From positions 25,511-89,510 of the forward strand of contig QKWP01001235.1 in the NCBI GenBank assembly GCA_003550325.1: DNA of 64,000 bases. The letters are read 5' to 3'. Shown one piece after another: positions 10,025 to 20,485 of the stretch. Made by a program: the position numbers and the translations under genes. The DNA is from Gigaspora rosea. Lineage: Eukaryota > Glomeromycota > Glomeromycetes > Diversisporales > Gigasporaceae. Under the pieces are notes generated by a model that saw only the letters and a list, made by a program, of their open reading frames with translations, was not told where the DNA came from and searched no databases. Positions within the stretch are counted from its first letter, which is position 1, and each line of letters begins with the position of its first letter.

Positions 10025-11357
10025 CTTTCAGGATCACTCTTAATATATCTTGGTAACTTATCTACCTCACAATTTACAATTAATTCAATTCTTTTAGTTC
10101 CAGCCTTTTTTCCAAATGACTCAATCGTATTCTCAAATAATTCTAATAAATCAAATGTTGTATTCGCTAGAGTGATCTTTTGTGCTTCTAATCTTGCTAC
10201 ATCAAGAATGTCATTTACTATAGATAAAACTATATCAGAGCCGCATGACATGATATTAATCATTTCTCTTTGATCAGCTGTAAGGCTAGTATTCTCGAAG
10301 GTAGAGAGAATGCCTATTATCGCTCCTAGTGGTGTTCGTAATTCTATTACATATAAGAATGGAATAAGAAGGGAATAAGAGTGGAATAAAAAGATATTAA
10401 GAATGGATTAAGAATGGATTAAGAATGGATTAAGAATGGGTTAAGAATAAGAAATAAAATCAATTAACAAGATGAGAATAATATACCATGTGAAGTATTT
10501 GCTAATATTTGACTCTTTGCCATACTTGCAGCCTCTGCAGTTTTTATTTTAATTTCATTTGCAGCATTCTCTTCTAACATGTGTGCATAAGTAATAGCTA
10601 AACTTATTTGATTCGACATTTGTTGTAATAGTTCTATTTCAAAATCAAGCCAAACAGAATTTGGAGATCTATGTACTTTTATCCATCCCCAACAAATGTT
10701 ACCCAACCTTATTTCTGCAGATAATAATGATACATTTTTACAAGCATTATCACAATATACATCTAAAAAGACATCTATCCCTGGATAATTATCCAAAGAT
10801 TCTTGTAAATTTGTTAATGTTTGCGATTTATCTTTAATGCTGTCATTAAATTTAATCGATTGATTAGTCATCGGTGTTATATTTTTCTCGTCTTCATATA
10901 AACCAATTATTTTATTATTTTTAAATCCAGATTGGTCACTTGTAACTATAAATATTCGTTCAATTGGTAATCTATGATGGATTTCTTTAAAAATATTTAA
11001 CATTGTTTCATTCAGATCTAATCCAGAAAGTATCTTATTTGATATTGAAAGTAATAATTGTTTAGTTTCTTCCTGTTTAGATTGCTGGAATGATATTTTA
11101 CGACGAAGAATTGAAAGCTCAATATTAGTGCGAATACGAGTAATTAATTCTTGGGCAGAAAATGGTTTTACTAAATAGTCATCTGCTCCTTTATCCAAAC
11201 CTAAGGTAACAAAAAAATCAAAAACTGATATAGAAATTACTCACCGCTAAGAATTAAGTCGGGTAATTTTTTAAGTTTCTTTAAAACTCGTATAGCATCT
11301 TGGCCGTCGCAAGCACGAAATACGTCAAATTCATTTAAAAGATCTGCCAGATAATCT
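10025..11357 (-). pseudogene. copy A exons 12-14: REC1 (exon lost), GAF2, second HisKA
   Basis: Exon 11245-11357 continues REC1 (DYLADLLNEFDVFRACDGQD ... LPDLILS). The next exon, 10487-11200, starts GLDKGADDYLVKPFSAQELI (conserved Lys), so the block with the phospho-acceptor Asp is missing; only a 44-nt intron remains. Copy B still has it at 28019-28140. The 714-nt exon continues with a GAF domain (about residues 45-200, including IERIFIVTSDQSGF and ICWGWIKVHRSP) and ends at ANTSH. Exon 10025-10343 completes the second H-box, SHELRTPLGAI, across the intron 10344-10486, and runs to helix 2 (DILDVARLEAQKI) and IKSDPER. Joining is in phase throughout, so a product would be in frame but with a dead REC1. 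Confidence 0.78.
10350..10450. repeat. intronic minisatellite in copy A
   Basis: Tandem copies of about 11 bp (AAGAATGGATT and variants) fill the intron that splits the second H-box. Copy B has a shorter version at about 27135-27195, so the intron grew or shrank by repeat slippage. Confidence 0.8.
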
Positions 11358-11434
11358 CTATAAAACATATCAATAATAATATAATAATAATATATATAAT
11401 TTCGAATTTATTTATAAAAGTGACTAATATTTAC

Positions 11435-12908
11435 CGCATATCATTATTATCATCGACAAGTAAAATTTGATATTTCTTTGCATTAACAGTAGAATCATGA
11501 GACACGATATCATCCGCTAAAATTTTATCAATATCCATATCCTGATCATCTATTGACAATTTATTATCTATTATATCATTTTGAACTTCACGTGTATTAT
11601 TTATTATCCATTGAGAACTTTCTTCTAAATAAAGTTGTCGATTATTGTATAATTCCCGACCACTAACTATTGGATTTTCAAAACTAATTTGATTTGTAAT
11701 TTGATTTGCTGACAAGTGTTCGTGTCCTATTGGAAACCAACATTTAAATGTCGTTCCTTGATTTACTACAGAAGTTACAGTGATATCTCCACCATGGCAT
11801 GTAATAAGTTCTTTAACGAGAGCGAGTCCTATTCCAGTGCCTTCATGACTACGCGAGTTTTGAGATTCTACACGATAAAAGCGTTGAAATAGATTTGGAA
11901 GGGCTTTTTCCGGAATGCCAACTCCTAAATTATTAAAAATAGTTAATTAGGATATAGTGCGGTGATAGTAAAAAAAAAAAAAAAAGTTATCTAGTATAAT
12001 AAGTAAGAAAGTGAATATCTATTAACCTGTATCTGATATTTCAAGAACTACCATCTTTTTATTATCTTTGTGATCAAGATATAAACGAATAGTTACGCGT
12101 CCCTTCCAAGTGTGCTTTAATGCATTTGAACCTTTTTAACAAGTAAATTATAATACAATAAACACTGCACGTTTTAATGAATGAAATTTGCGAAAAAATT
12201 TTTATACATATTTTTTAAAAGACGCATACAAAGGTTAAATACTATTGTTTCATACATATCATGATCCAAATAAATCTTATCTCCCATGGCTTGATTAAAT
12301 TTGTCTGAAGATGGAATATCAATAACATATTCCAAACCTAGTGTTTCGGCCATATTTTTAAAGTTTGAAACTAATTCTTGAGTAAATTCAGTTATATTAG
12401 TTTCACGATAATCCACTTTTAACTTATTAGCTTCTATATTTGAAAACTGTATAAGAGATAAATCTTATTAATATAATAATTTTTGGAAATTAAGTGCAAT
12501 TGCTATTTAAATCTTATTATTAAAGGCTTTAAAATCTAACTTACTTGTAACAAAGAGTTAATAAGTTTAAGTAATCGATGTGAGTTACGTCGTATAAGTT
12601 GAAGATGTGACATCATTGATGCTTCTTTTGAACATATAGTAATTATGTCATCAAGTGGTGAAAGCATTAAAGTTAATGGTGCTGGAATGGAGATTTAGTC
12701 ATTATCATTAAGTCTATTTAAGCAATACATTTCTGAAAAAAAAAATACATTTTATGGATAATAAATCCATACTTTTTAATTCATGACTAAGGCCTTGAAA
12801 GAATGAGACTTTTTGGCGATTTAAATCAGCTAATACTTTAGATCGCATCTTTTCTTCTTCAACTGTTTTCGCATGTAGCAAAAATGTATTCATATGACTT
12901 ACGGTTAG
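11435..12908 (-). CDS. copy A exons 7-11: first HisKA and HATPase
   Basis: Exons 12773-12908, 12545-12681, 12230-12446, 12027-12131 and 11435-11924 join in phase. They encode a coiled signalling helix (AKTVEEEKMRSKVLADLN), the H-box SHELKTPLTLMLSPLDD with the phospho-acceptor His, helix 2 (LIRRNSHRLLKLINSLLQ), then an ATP-binding domain with N-box FNLCSNALKHT, G1 DTGVGIPEKA, F-box LFQRFYRVES and G2 GTGIGLALVKELI. A ~95-residue acidic linker follows, ending in KYQILLVDDNNDMR, the first strand and acidic pair of REC1. An intron (12682-12772) splits the H-box between K and T. All catalytic motifs of an active histidine kinase are present. Confidence 0.8.
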
Positions 12909-13134
12909 CTAACAAATTATATAATGTATTTACAATTTTTTAAATTTTTGAATGAATATAGTATAAACAATAAAATTTATAATCATGACGGTAAGGTAAT
13001 AAATGTGAAGTTTTGCATACTTTTAAAAATTCCATGTACTTCTCATCAAGTGTACAACGTGGATTGATACCACAAATCAATATAGCAGATAATTCTTGGC
13101 CTTCGCGAATGAAAATTTTTGTCGTTAATAGTAC
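12575..13134 (-). repeat. tandem duplication inside copy A, downstream unit
   Basis: This ~560-bp block (end of the GAF exon, intron, HisKA exon, intron, start of the next exon) is nearly repeated at 13136-13694. The downstream unit keeps the open HisKA frame. The junction is the single ambiguous base at 13135, so the repeat may be a real tandem duplication or an assembly join of two alleles or paralogues. Confidence 0.85.
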
Positions 13135-13135
13135 N

Positions 13136-13694
13136 TCGATGAGAGTTACGTCGTATAAGTTGAAGATGTGACATCATTGGTGTTTCTTTTGGACATGTAG
13201 TAATTATGTCATCAAGTGGTGAAAGCATTAAAGTTAACGGTGCTGGAATGGAGATTAAGTCATTATCATTAGGTCTATTTAAACAATACATTTCTGAAAA
13301 AAATTTCATTTTATGGATAATAAATTCATACTTTTTAATTCATGACTAAGGCCTTGAAAGAACGAGACTTTTTGACGATTTAAATCAGCTATACTTTAGA
13401 TCGCATCTTTTCTTCTTCAATTGTTTTCGCATGTAGCAAATATGTATTCACGTAACTTACGGTTAGCTAACAAATTATATGTAATTACAATAAGTTTTTT
13501 GTTTCTTTTTTAATGAATAGAGTATAAACAATAAAATTTATACCATGACAATAAGGTAATAAATGTGAAGTTTTGCATACTTTTAAAAATTCCATATACT
13601 TCTCATCAAGTGTACAACGTGGATTGATACCACAAATCAATATAGTAGATAATACTCGGCCTTCGCCAATGGAAATTTTTGTCAATAAGAGTAC
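13136..13694 (-). repeat. tandem duplication inside copy A, upstream unit (frameshifted)
   Basis: This is the second unit of the duplication at 12575-13134. A missing base in the HisKA helix (at about 13390, where the other unit reads VLADLN) creates a stop after MRSKV, so this unit cannot encode the kinase helix. Splicing from the GAF exon to the downstream unit would be needed for a functional product. Confidence 0.8.
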
Positions 13695-14068
13695 AGCCTG
13701 AGAATCATCTTTTAAAAGAACTTTTATATGATCCCCTTCCTTTAATGATAAGGATATTGGCCAAGAATCACATTTTAAAAACGAATAAGTAGCATTATAT
13801 CGTTTTAATTCTATATAAGTATCGTAGATTTTATTAGCATCTTTAGCTAAATCAATTATTTTAAGGGTTTCAGGTAAATAATCAGGAAATTTCCATCCAG
13901 TTTTATCATCATAATCAAAGGTAGTAGCAATTAAACTTGCAATTGAACAATCAGAACCAGAGTTTGATTTATGATCGACAAAATAAATTAAAGCATAAGG
14001 AATATCAGCATTATTATTACTTAATACTTTTGTTATAATCTGACAGGCATTTTCTAAGGACGTGACCT
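13581..14068 (-). CDS. copy A exon 6: GAF domain
   Basis: A single 488-nt exon in phase with exons 5 and 7 reads EVTSLENACQIITKVLSNNN, ADIPYALIYFVDHK, about 100 further residues including KTGWKFPDYLPET, and LSTILICGINPRCTLDEKYM. This matches the GAF-like segment that follows PAS in this kinase class and links it by a helix to HisKA. The exon has exactly the same length in copy B (29944-30431), showing selection on the frame after duplication or recent divergence. Its last ~110 nt belong to the tandem-duplicated block, so a second copy of the exon end lies at about 13020-13134. Confidence 0.72.
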
Positions 14069-14283
14069 CTTCAAAGAAACATTAAGTCAAAATAAATACG
14101 CGTTAATAGATAAAAAGATAATTATGAAGATAATAAATGTCGCGAGGGTGATTTGCAAACGTTAGCCAATATGTTTTATAGATTTCATGATCACCCAAAT
14201 TCCGCGACAATAAATATATGTAATCATCATAAACATAATAAGCAAGCATAATTAATAGTTATCAGGCAGGCAGGCTAACAGGT

Positions 14284-14375
14284 TTATTTGGTCAAGGATT
14301 TAAGATCAGACTAAGAAATTGAATTCCGAAGGAATTCAACTTCTTAGGCTGATCTTAAATCTTTTGACCAAATAA
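14284..14375. repeat. long hairpin inside copy A intron 5
   Basis: A near-perfect inverted repeat with ~44-bp arms and a 3-nt loop (left arm begins TTATTTGGTCAA, centre GAATTCCGAAGGAATTC). It lies in an insertion (about 14215-14505) absent from the same intron of copy B. A second, smaller inverted repeat (TTCGGCA ... TGCCGAA) is at about 14449-14477. Confidence 0.85.
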
Positions 14376-14539
14376 TTAAGTTATAAGGCATCTGCATGAC
14401 TGATAACCGGTAACTTACGACGATAGTCTGCCTAATAACAATTTTATATTCGGCAACTATATAGTTTCTGCCGAATAATAGCAAATGAATCATAGTAAGC
14501 TGCCGGATAATAATAAATATTTATATGGTAAATACTAAC

Positions 14540-15375
14540 CAGAAATCCGACGACTAAATTCATTAAGTGTTTTTAATCTTCGAGCACTCAAAACGTTTTG
14601 AGTAGTTTCTTGTCCCAGAAAAAAAATAGCACAAACGGTGCCATCAGATTGAATAACTGGACTAAAACCATGTTTAAAGAAAATGTCTTCTTCATAACCA
14701 TCACGTTGTACTGCGTAGCAAAAATCATTAAAGAAGGTGCCTTTTCTAGATATTCTTACACTACATATATATGTTAATTGTAATTTAAAAGTTTAAAAAA
14801 TTAAAAAAAAATTTCTTTAAAATCATTACACAGTTTACCTTTCAAATTGTGAATTAAGGACTTCATATACTTCGGGCCAAGTTTCTTTAAGTGGTTTTCC
14901 TAGTGCTATTTAATAATTAAATGGAGGTTAACTATAATGTAAATATATGACACAAATTTATTTAATTAACCTTGTTGATACGATGATTTCGCTTTAAAAA
15001 TTGGGTTCCATGCTATATAAATGAAAAGAAATAGTTGTTTAAAAGTTAATCAAATATATATAAAAAAAGAAAAAAAAATTTTAAATTAGTTACCTGGATT
15101 ATATATTGAAATCCAATCTGGGTAAATACAAAGATAGGCGGGAAACGCAGAATGAAGGCACATATTCTGAAATTGCCAAGAATTGAATTAAAATTTTACG
15201 ATTTAAATATATGTATATATATATAGCAGTAAATTACCAGAGCATTTTTGAGAGCAGGATCCCATGAATCGATAGGACCAAGAACAGTCGACGACCAGTC
15301 ATAATTATAGACCATTTTGGTATAGGCTTGTTTTTCATTTTCAATATTACCGCTGTAGTCCAAAGGTAGTGACAT
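14540..15375 (-). CDS. copy A exons 1-5: N-terminus and PAS domain
   Basis: Five exons join in phase: 15238-15375, 15094-15166, 14971-15012, 14839-14905 and 14540-14760. Together they read MSLPLDYSG..., DWSSTVLGPIDSW, LHSAFPAYLCIYPDWISIYN, WNPIFKAKSSYQQALGKP, LKETWPEVYEVLNSQFE, then a strand-rich segment ending SPVIQSDGTVCAIFFLGQE and RRLKTLNEFSRRIS. This is the PAS fold followed by the signalling helix commonly seen before GAF in fungal hybrid kinases. The PAS domain would bind a small ligand or sense redox state; the ligand cannot be inferred. No lesion is visible in these exons, whereas the same exons in copy B have a frameshift and a lost acceptor. Confidence 0.75.
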
Positions 15376-16142
15376 ATCAACTAAAAAATGAGTGTCTAAA
15401 TTTCAAGAGAATTATAAATCATAGACCAATAAACAATGAATAGAAACTTGATTAATTGGGAAATTTAGGAATTGGTAATCTTACATAGAAGGTGCGGTTA
15501 TATTTATTTAATGTGTAGATGCGATTTTGTATGTTCGGATCAAATATTAGACATTATGTTATATGTTGTAATTTACCATTATTTTCAATTTCGTATACGG
15601 TAAATAAACCCCTACGTACAGTACAGTGCATACTCAATTAGGTATCACAAAAGTTATCGCTACACGCTATTCAGGTATTTGCTTAATTAAGCTATAAATT
15701 TTTGTATATAATATTATATTATAAAGCTATAGCACCATAGTTAGAGATGGACACCATGCGCTTGAATGCATGTATGCGTATGGTCTAGCAATTTTACATT
15801 AATATGCCCAAATTTTTCAAACATTTGATTTCCAGAATATCAGTATGGTATGGGTGTGCTGATCGGTCTGGTATTAGGGTAAAATACCTATTCTAAAAAA
15901 AAAAAAACATATTTACCATACCTGATCTCCTAACCTAACATTAATATATAAAACCAAAACAGTATGGAACGGATTTTAAAATGGCCCCATAACGATAACA
16001 CTGTATCGACATGATAAAATGTAGTCATGAGCTTAATTTCTGTAATTCGAAATGCAGTAAATTAATTCGAAATGCAGTAAATCACTTATTTTCACATGAT
16101 CAAAGTAATTTGTAAAACGTACAGGGAATCGTGGCAGGCGAT

Positions 16143-16675
16143 AATTGTCCGGAGCGTAGCGGGGGACATGTTTAGTCATGGTGATACCAAAATTACGTTG
16201 TTGATGCATTAAAGTTACTATTTTGATAATAATTAAGAAATATATTAAAAACGTAATTTTGAATGTTCATATCTGTCGGCACACATGTCTAGATTCGTAA
16301 CAACTAGGGAACAGTTTTAAAATCTGTTGTAATCCGGAGCGATTAAATTACAAATTTTAATTTTTAAAAAAAATATTTAAAAATTTAAAAATATATAAAA
16401 TTTATGTAAATATATTTGATTAAATTATATAAATAATAACCCAGCGCAATGAAAGCAGTACGACTGTCGCTTTTCTACGTATTCTTAATTCTATTGTAGA
16501 CAGTATGTTTTTTTCTTTTAGTAAATGTTAGAAAATAATTGCATTTATAGTTTTGTAAAGAACGCAAGCAAAGGTATCTGGTATGTATGTGCATACGAAT
16601 TTTGCATAATATTAATCATTTTTTTTAGTACATTTATCACTCGTCCATTAGGTGTCCTCCGCTACGCTCCGGACA
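16143..16675. mobile_element. inverted-repeat element, ~530 bp
   Basis: Terminal inverted repeats of about 25 bp (left TTGTCCGGAGCGTAGCGG, right CCGCTACGCTCCGGACAA). No open frame with recognisable motifs. A CpG-decayed relative of the left end occurs at 34144-34172 in the duplicated segment, and another at about 42857-42880, so this is a repeated family. Confidence 0.75.
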
Positions 16676-17077
16676 ATAATGCATATTCACGCGTTTGTTG
16701 TGACATGTAATGCATGATGATCGCTCCGGACTTGCAACAGTTTTAAACTGTTCCCTAGTTTTATTGTAGTGAAAAAAATTAAGTTTTCACACATTGAATC
16801 TTGTTTTGATACGACCAATAAAGCATTTACTGTACCGTAGTACGTATAGCGATAATATTTGATCATAGTGTCAAATTTTCAAAAATGGAATAGAGCATAT
16901 TACGGTAATTACGTACGTACAGTACCTTCGACGATATATATTGTTGGGAACGATGCTAAAATCGGATGGTGCTAAAATTTTGACCTATTTTAATATAAAA
17001 TTTTAAAATTTTTTGAGGTGTTTTTTTTGTCTATAAGGTAGGATTTGGGAATAGATAAGAGAATACCGTAGTGTTTT

Positions 17078-17240
17078 GACCTGGGTGGGTGTCACCCGGG
17101 TCACCCGCGGGTGGGTGGGTGGGTGACCCGGGTCAAGTTGTTACAGCCCGGGTGAGAACGGGTGGGTCAACCCGCGGGTGACCCGTGGGTTGACCCACAG
17201 GTGACCCGTGGGTCAACCCACGGGTCACCCACGGGCAGAG
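17078..17240. repeat. GC-rich palindromic repeat island
   Basis: Repeated, interleaved copies of GGGTGACCCG, CCCGCGGGT and GGGTCAACCC form many self-complementary arms in otherwise AT-rich DNA. A smaller relative lies at about 18560-18660 (GACCCGACGGGTCACC). Confidence 0.8.
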
Positions 17241-17802
17241 ACCCGATACAAAATGCAAATTATATCGAATGTGCAAATTAAACCAAATTTCTAAGAGAAC
17301 TCACGTGATATTCTATAATGCCGCAATGCCATGTCGCAATAATGCGATACCGTAACTACGGTATAATATTATAATGTTATAATTAAGTAATTAAGTCACT
17401 CCAAACCGGAAACTGATGAATATGTTATTATTTGCAATACAATCATTTCATTTACATTAATTAATCGGTAACATAAAAGTTATTTAAAGTGTATTCTGCA
17501 GCAGAATACAATAGTCATAATAAATTTTAAACATGTAAGTATGTATGCATATATAAGCCATGAATGCTGTTAACAATTATGTCATTTCCGATCAATTAGC
17601 TCGCTAAAGACGTTCTCAAACAATGACTTATAGACTGGTCTAATTGGCCAAAAAAAATAAATCACGACGTTTAAGTCAAAGACCTACAAACCCCTTTATT
17701 CATAGTCATTACATGTACAAAATCTATAAAGTCGACAGAATCAAATTCGAAAAATATTTAATAGTATTATTTAAAGGAAACCATAATGCAGTACAGAATT
17801 TT

Positions 17803-18410
17803 TTTTTTTTATTAACCTTCGTAGAGGACGCCATGTAGGCGTACTTTATTAAAATTTACTTACTGACAACTAATACAAAATCATACTATAACAAAAGTAA
17901 ACCTATCGGCCTATTTACATCTTTATTCTGGGGCCAAGTCCTTTCCACTTGCCCTAAAACCTATCTAGACGAGTTCAGAGAAAGATACTTCGTTACCTTC
18001 TCCAGACTGTTACGTCCCTCCTTTTGTAAGGCCTTTAGAACCTTTAACTCCTTGCTAATTCTCATCTGAACTATAGCAGGTAATATCGCTTCTGGTATCC
18101 ATTTCTGTCCCCACTTGACCTGGGTATACCAGCACCAGATCTCATATAGACAGGTGATATGCAGCCATATAGCTGCTTTACGTTTGACAAGCGCTTTAAC
18201 ATTCGCAGCGGAGAAAATTTCATCCCATGATTTTGGAGGTCCGTCCTCATTTGAAATAGCCAGGAGTTTGTAAGCTTCGGACCATATTATCTTACTGATT
18301 CTACACTCCAGAGCGAAGTGTAATAGGGTTTGTATTTCTCCAGGGCATGCAGGACAGTCCCCATTTTCTTCCCAACTGATATGTAGTAGCCGATACCCTA
18401 AGGGAAGTGC
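17803..18410 (-). mobile_element. 5'-truncated LINE insertion, 608 bp
   Basis: Flanked by the 14-bp direct repeat CAGTACAGAATTTT (17789-17802 and 18411-18424). On the minus strand it holds the end of an ORF2, a 3' UTR, AATAAA (17845-17850), a hairpin ACGCC-TACAT-GGCGT (17828-17842) and a poly(A) run adjoining the left repeat. It belongs to a different LINE family from the 791-7690 element. The corresponding part of the duplicated segment shows no such insertion, so it probably arrived after the duplication. Confidence 0.9.
17961..18410 (-). pseudogene. LINE ORF2 C-terminal fragment (150 codons)
   Basis: Open from the truncation point to TAG 17961-17963, with no ATG at its beginning. It starts LPLGYRLLHISWEENG and has the zinc finger CPAC-x8-HFALEC (CX2CX8HX4C) typical of the C-terminus of LINE reverse transcriptases, then a tryptophan-rich helical tail (KAAIWLHITCLYEIWCWYTQ). 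The frame has no stop, so the insertion is young. It cannot be expressed as a functional protein because everything upstream is missing. Confidence 0.88.
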
Positions 18411-18938
18411 CAGTACAGAATTTTAATAAACGGTATTATAGCAGATAGTATTTCTGCATTACGGCATTACGGCTTTACGGCTCACAGCAATTACGGCAAA
18501 AAATACGGCAATGCCGTAACCGTATTAATTTGTAAAATTAATTCTACCACCAACTATAGGTTACACCCACCCGGGTAAAATCACTAGTCATATTAACCAC
18601 CAGAGATTTTTTTTAATTGACCCAGGTGACCCGACGGGTCACCTGTCGGGTGACCCGGACGTTTGTAGCGCACGACCAGGGACGATGATTTTATGCGTGT
18701 ATTCTGTAACGAAGTTTTAGTATGGAACCCACCATTCGGAATATAGATGCTGGTGAAATGTGATGAAATAATTTCACCACTATTGGTGAAATTGGTGGTG
18801 AATTGGTGAAATTGGAAATTAATTTCACCCATCTATAATTCGGAATACTTCCTCAAAATTTTTTCTCAACCTTGTTAGTAATTTGCATTGATTAATTTTT
18901 AATTATGCGTGGATTTTGTAACGAAGTCCCTATGACCG

Positions 18939-19525
18939 GATCGGCACGGTTGGCGTCGGATAGCACGGGTCTTTTTGACACGGGTCAAGATCCGGATTTG
19001 TACGGGTATGGTACGAATTGGTACGGATTCTGTGGACCGTGTTGGACCGTATGCACGTGCCAATTGTACCGTAAATGATTCGAGTTTTGCAGCAGTTTAC
19101 TATCGAATCGGCACGGGATTTGGCACGGGCAATGAACGTAAATTCACGTGCCACCGCGATAACGATGTGGATTAACTATTAAAACATAAATTTACATAAG
19201 TAATCAATATAAGATGAACAAGCTAACTGCATATGAAGCAAAATTTTGTAAGGAATTTTTTTTGTTAAGACACACAGGGAAGCTTCATTAGTGAAATCAT
19301 GATATATCGCTCTTTTTTTAAAAAAAAAACCTTTACTGATCTTTCCAACACGTGTGTAACGTACACATACGTGTCATCTGAACGTGTCATTTCATATGAC
19401 GTGATATTACGTGCCACCCTTTGCCGTAATGTCCGTGCCATTTTTACCGTGCCATTCCGTAAAACGTTCTTGTGCGTGCCACAAGATCCGTGCCATTTCC
19501 GACACCAACCCGTACCACCACCCGT
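18939..19525. mobile_element. CpG-rich foldback element with GGCACGG motifs
   Basis: The left arm (from about 18939, GGCACGGTTGGCGTCGGA) is matched by the right end read in complement (GGTACGGGTTGGTGTCGGA, to about 19525). The left half is studded with GGCACGG and TACGG, the right half with CCGTGCC and CGTGCCA, so the element can fold into a long imperfect stem. Open frames here (18930-19154, 18975-19175, 19299-19541) are products of the repeat and not genes. Similar sequence (TTTTAGTATGGAACCCACCATTCG) precedes it at 18716 and follows it at 19548. Confidence 0.65.
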
Positions 19526-20054
19526 ACCACTTTTCTTTTAGGGAGTTTTAGTATGGAACCCACCATTCGAAGTACTTCCTCAAAATTAATTTTCAATTCA
19601 GAACTTTTCAGAATTGTAATTAAAGAGCCCATTATGCGGAAATCACTTAATAGTAAATTTTACTTACGAAAAAATTTTTTTCATAATTAGGTTTAGAAGA
19701 GTGTTGCCCTTCGCTATACAAAACAATCCCCAAAATAATCCCCAAAACGGAGACTTTACTTAGAAGCTTAGAAGCGAAGTTACTATGTGTATTATTACAT
19801 TTTGCAATTAGTAAAACGAGTATACAAGTACTGATTGCAAAAAAAAATAGTCGAGTAAAAAGAACGATCAAAGTGTTTACGGTAAAGTTAGATCTTGAAA
19901 ATAGACTCTCATAAGCTATTAAATTATCGTATGTATGTTTAAATTATTTCTTATACCGGTAATAAAACTTATTACTTATATTACTTTATTCTTGTTAGAA
20001 TAGATAGTACTGTACGTGTAGTTTGATTAGAATATAAAGCAATGGTTGTAATAA

Positions 20055-20321
20055 GACCGTTTGAATTTAAAGATTCGTTTAACGTCCCTTTTTTTCATAT
20101 TGCTTGAGGGGGGAGGGGGGGATAAACAAACACTAAAATTAAACAGACCTAAATTAGGTTCAAAATGTACCTGATTTGGGTTCATTTATACCCGTTTTTT
20201 TTTTTTTTTTTGTGATTTATTTATATTTTTTATACTCGGTTTCTATTGGCTTGTTTAATGTCGAGGGGAGCTCCATTGGTGGGGGGGAGGACGTTAAACG
20301 AATTTTTAAATTCAAACGGCC
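20055..20321. mobile_element. MITE with TAA target duplication (PIF/Harbinger-like)
   Basis: Terminal inverted repeats of about 33 bp (left GACCGTTTGAATTTAAAG; right end complementary, closing CAAACGGCC) directly flanked by TAA on both sides. A TAA target and GTTTG-type ends fit PIF/Harbinger MITEs. The interior has G-runs and no gene. Confidence 0.7.
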
Positions 20322-20485
20322 TAACTGACAAATAAATTATTATTTAAATAAAAATGAAATTTCTCGAGTTTTCTTCCTTTTGATAGATACAATACGAATA
20401 TAGCAATAGAGAAATATACAATATATAAATAAGTGATACCATTAAATAATAATATATTTCGAGGATAGTAGCATCTTTAGCGAAG

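Larger units (their letters stand above)
8218..15375 (-). pseudogene. dual hybrid histidine kinase, copy A (whole locus)
   Basis: About 18 exons separated by mostly short introns encode one long sensor kinase: PAS - GAF - HisKA - HATPase - REC - GAF - HisKA - HATPase - REC-like - REC. Exon borders down to 9900 follow GT..AG and keep codon phase. The start is ATG 15375-15373 (MSLPLDYSG), followed by DWSSTVLGPIDSW, a motif usually near the N-terminus of such kinases. Fungal hybrid kinases pass phosphate His-Asp-His-Asp to HPt and response-regulator proteins. No membrane segment is seen, so a cytoplasmic sensor is likely. Lesions: loss of the REC1 phospho-Asp exon, an 11-bp deletion removing a donor site near 9661, a one-base deletion near 8898, a degenerate last REC, and a tandem repeat with an N at 13135. 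The locus is probably a pseudogene, though the first kinase module reads cleanly. Confidence 0.82.

Noticed and set aside
13046-13309. First kinase seemed to lack its phospho-histidine (ISIPAPLTLML in the raw frame)
   Set aside because: An intron ends just before CACCATTAACT; splicing restores SHELKTPLTLML in copy A.
18593-19541. Several short frames in a GC-richer stretch
   Set aside because: They overlap on both strands within an inverted-repeat element and have arginine/threonine-rich repeat composition.
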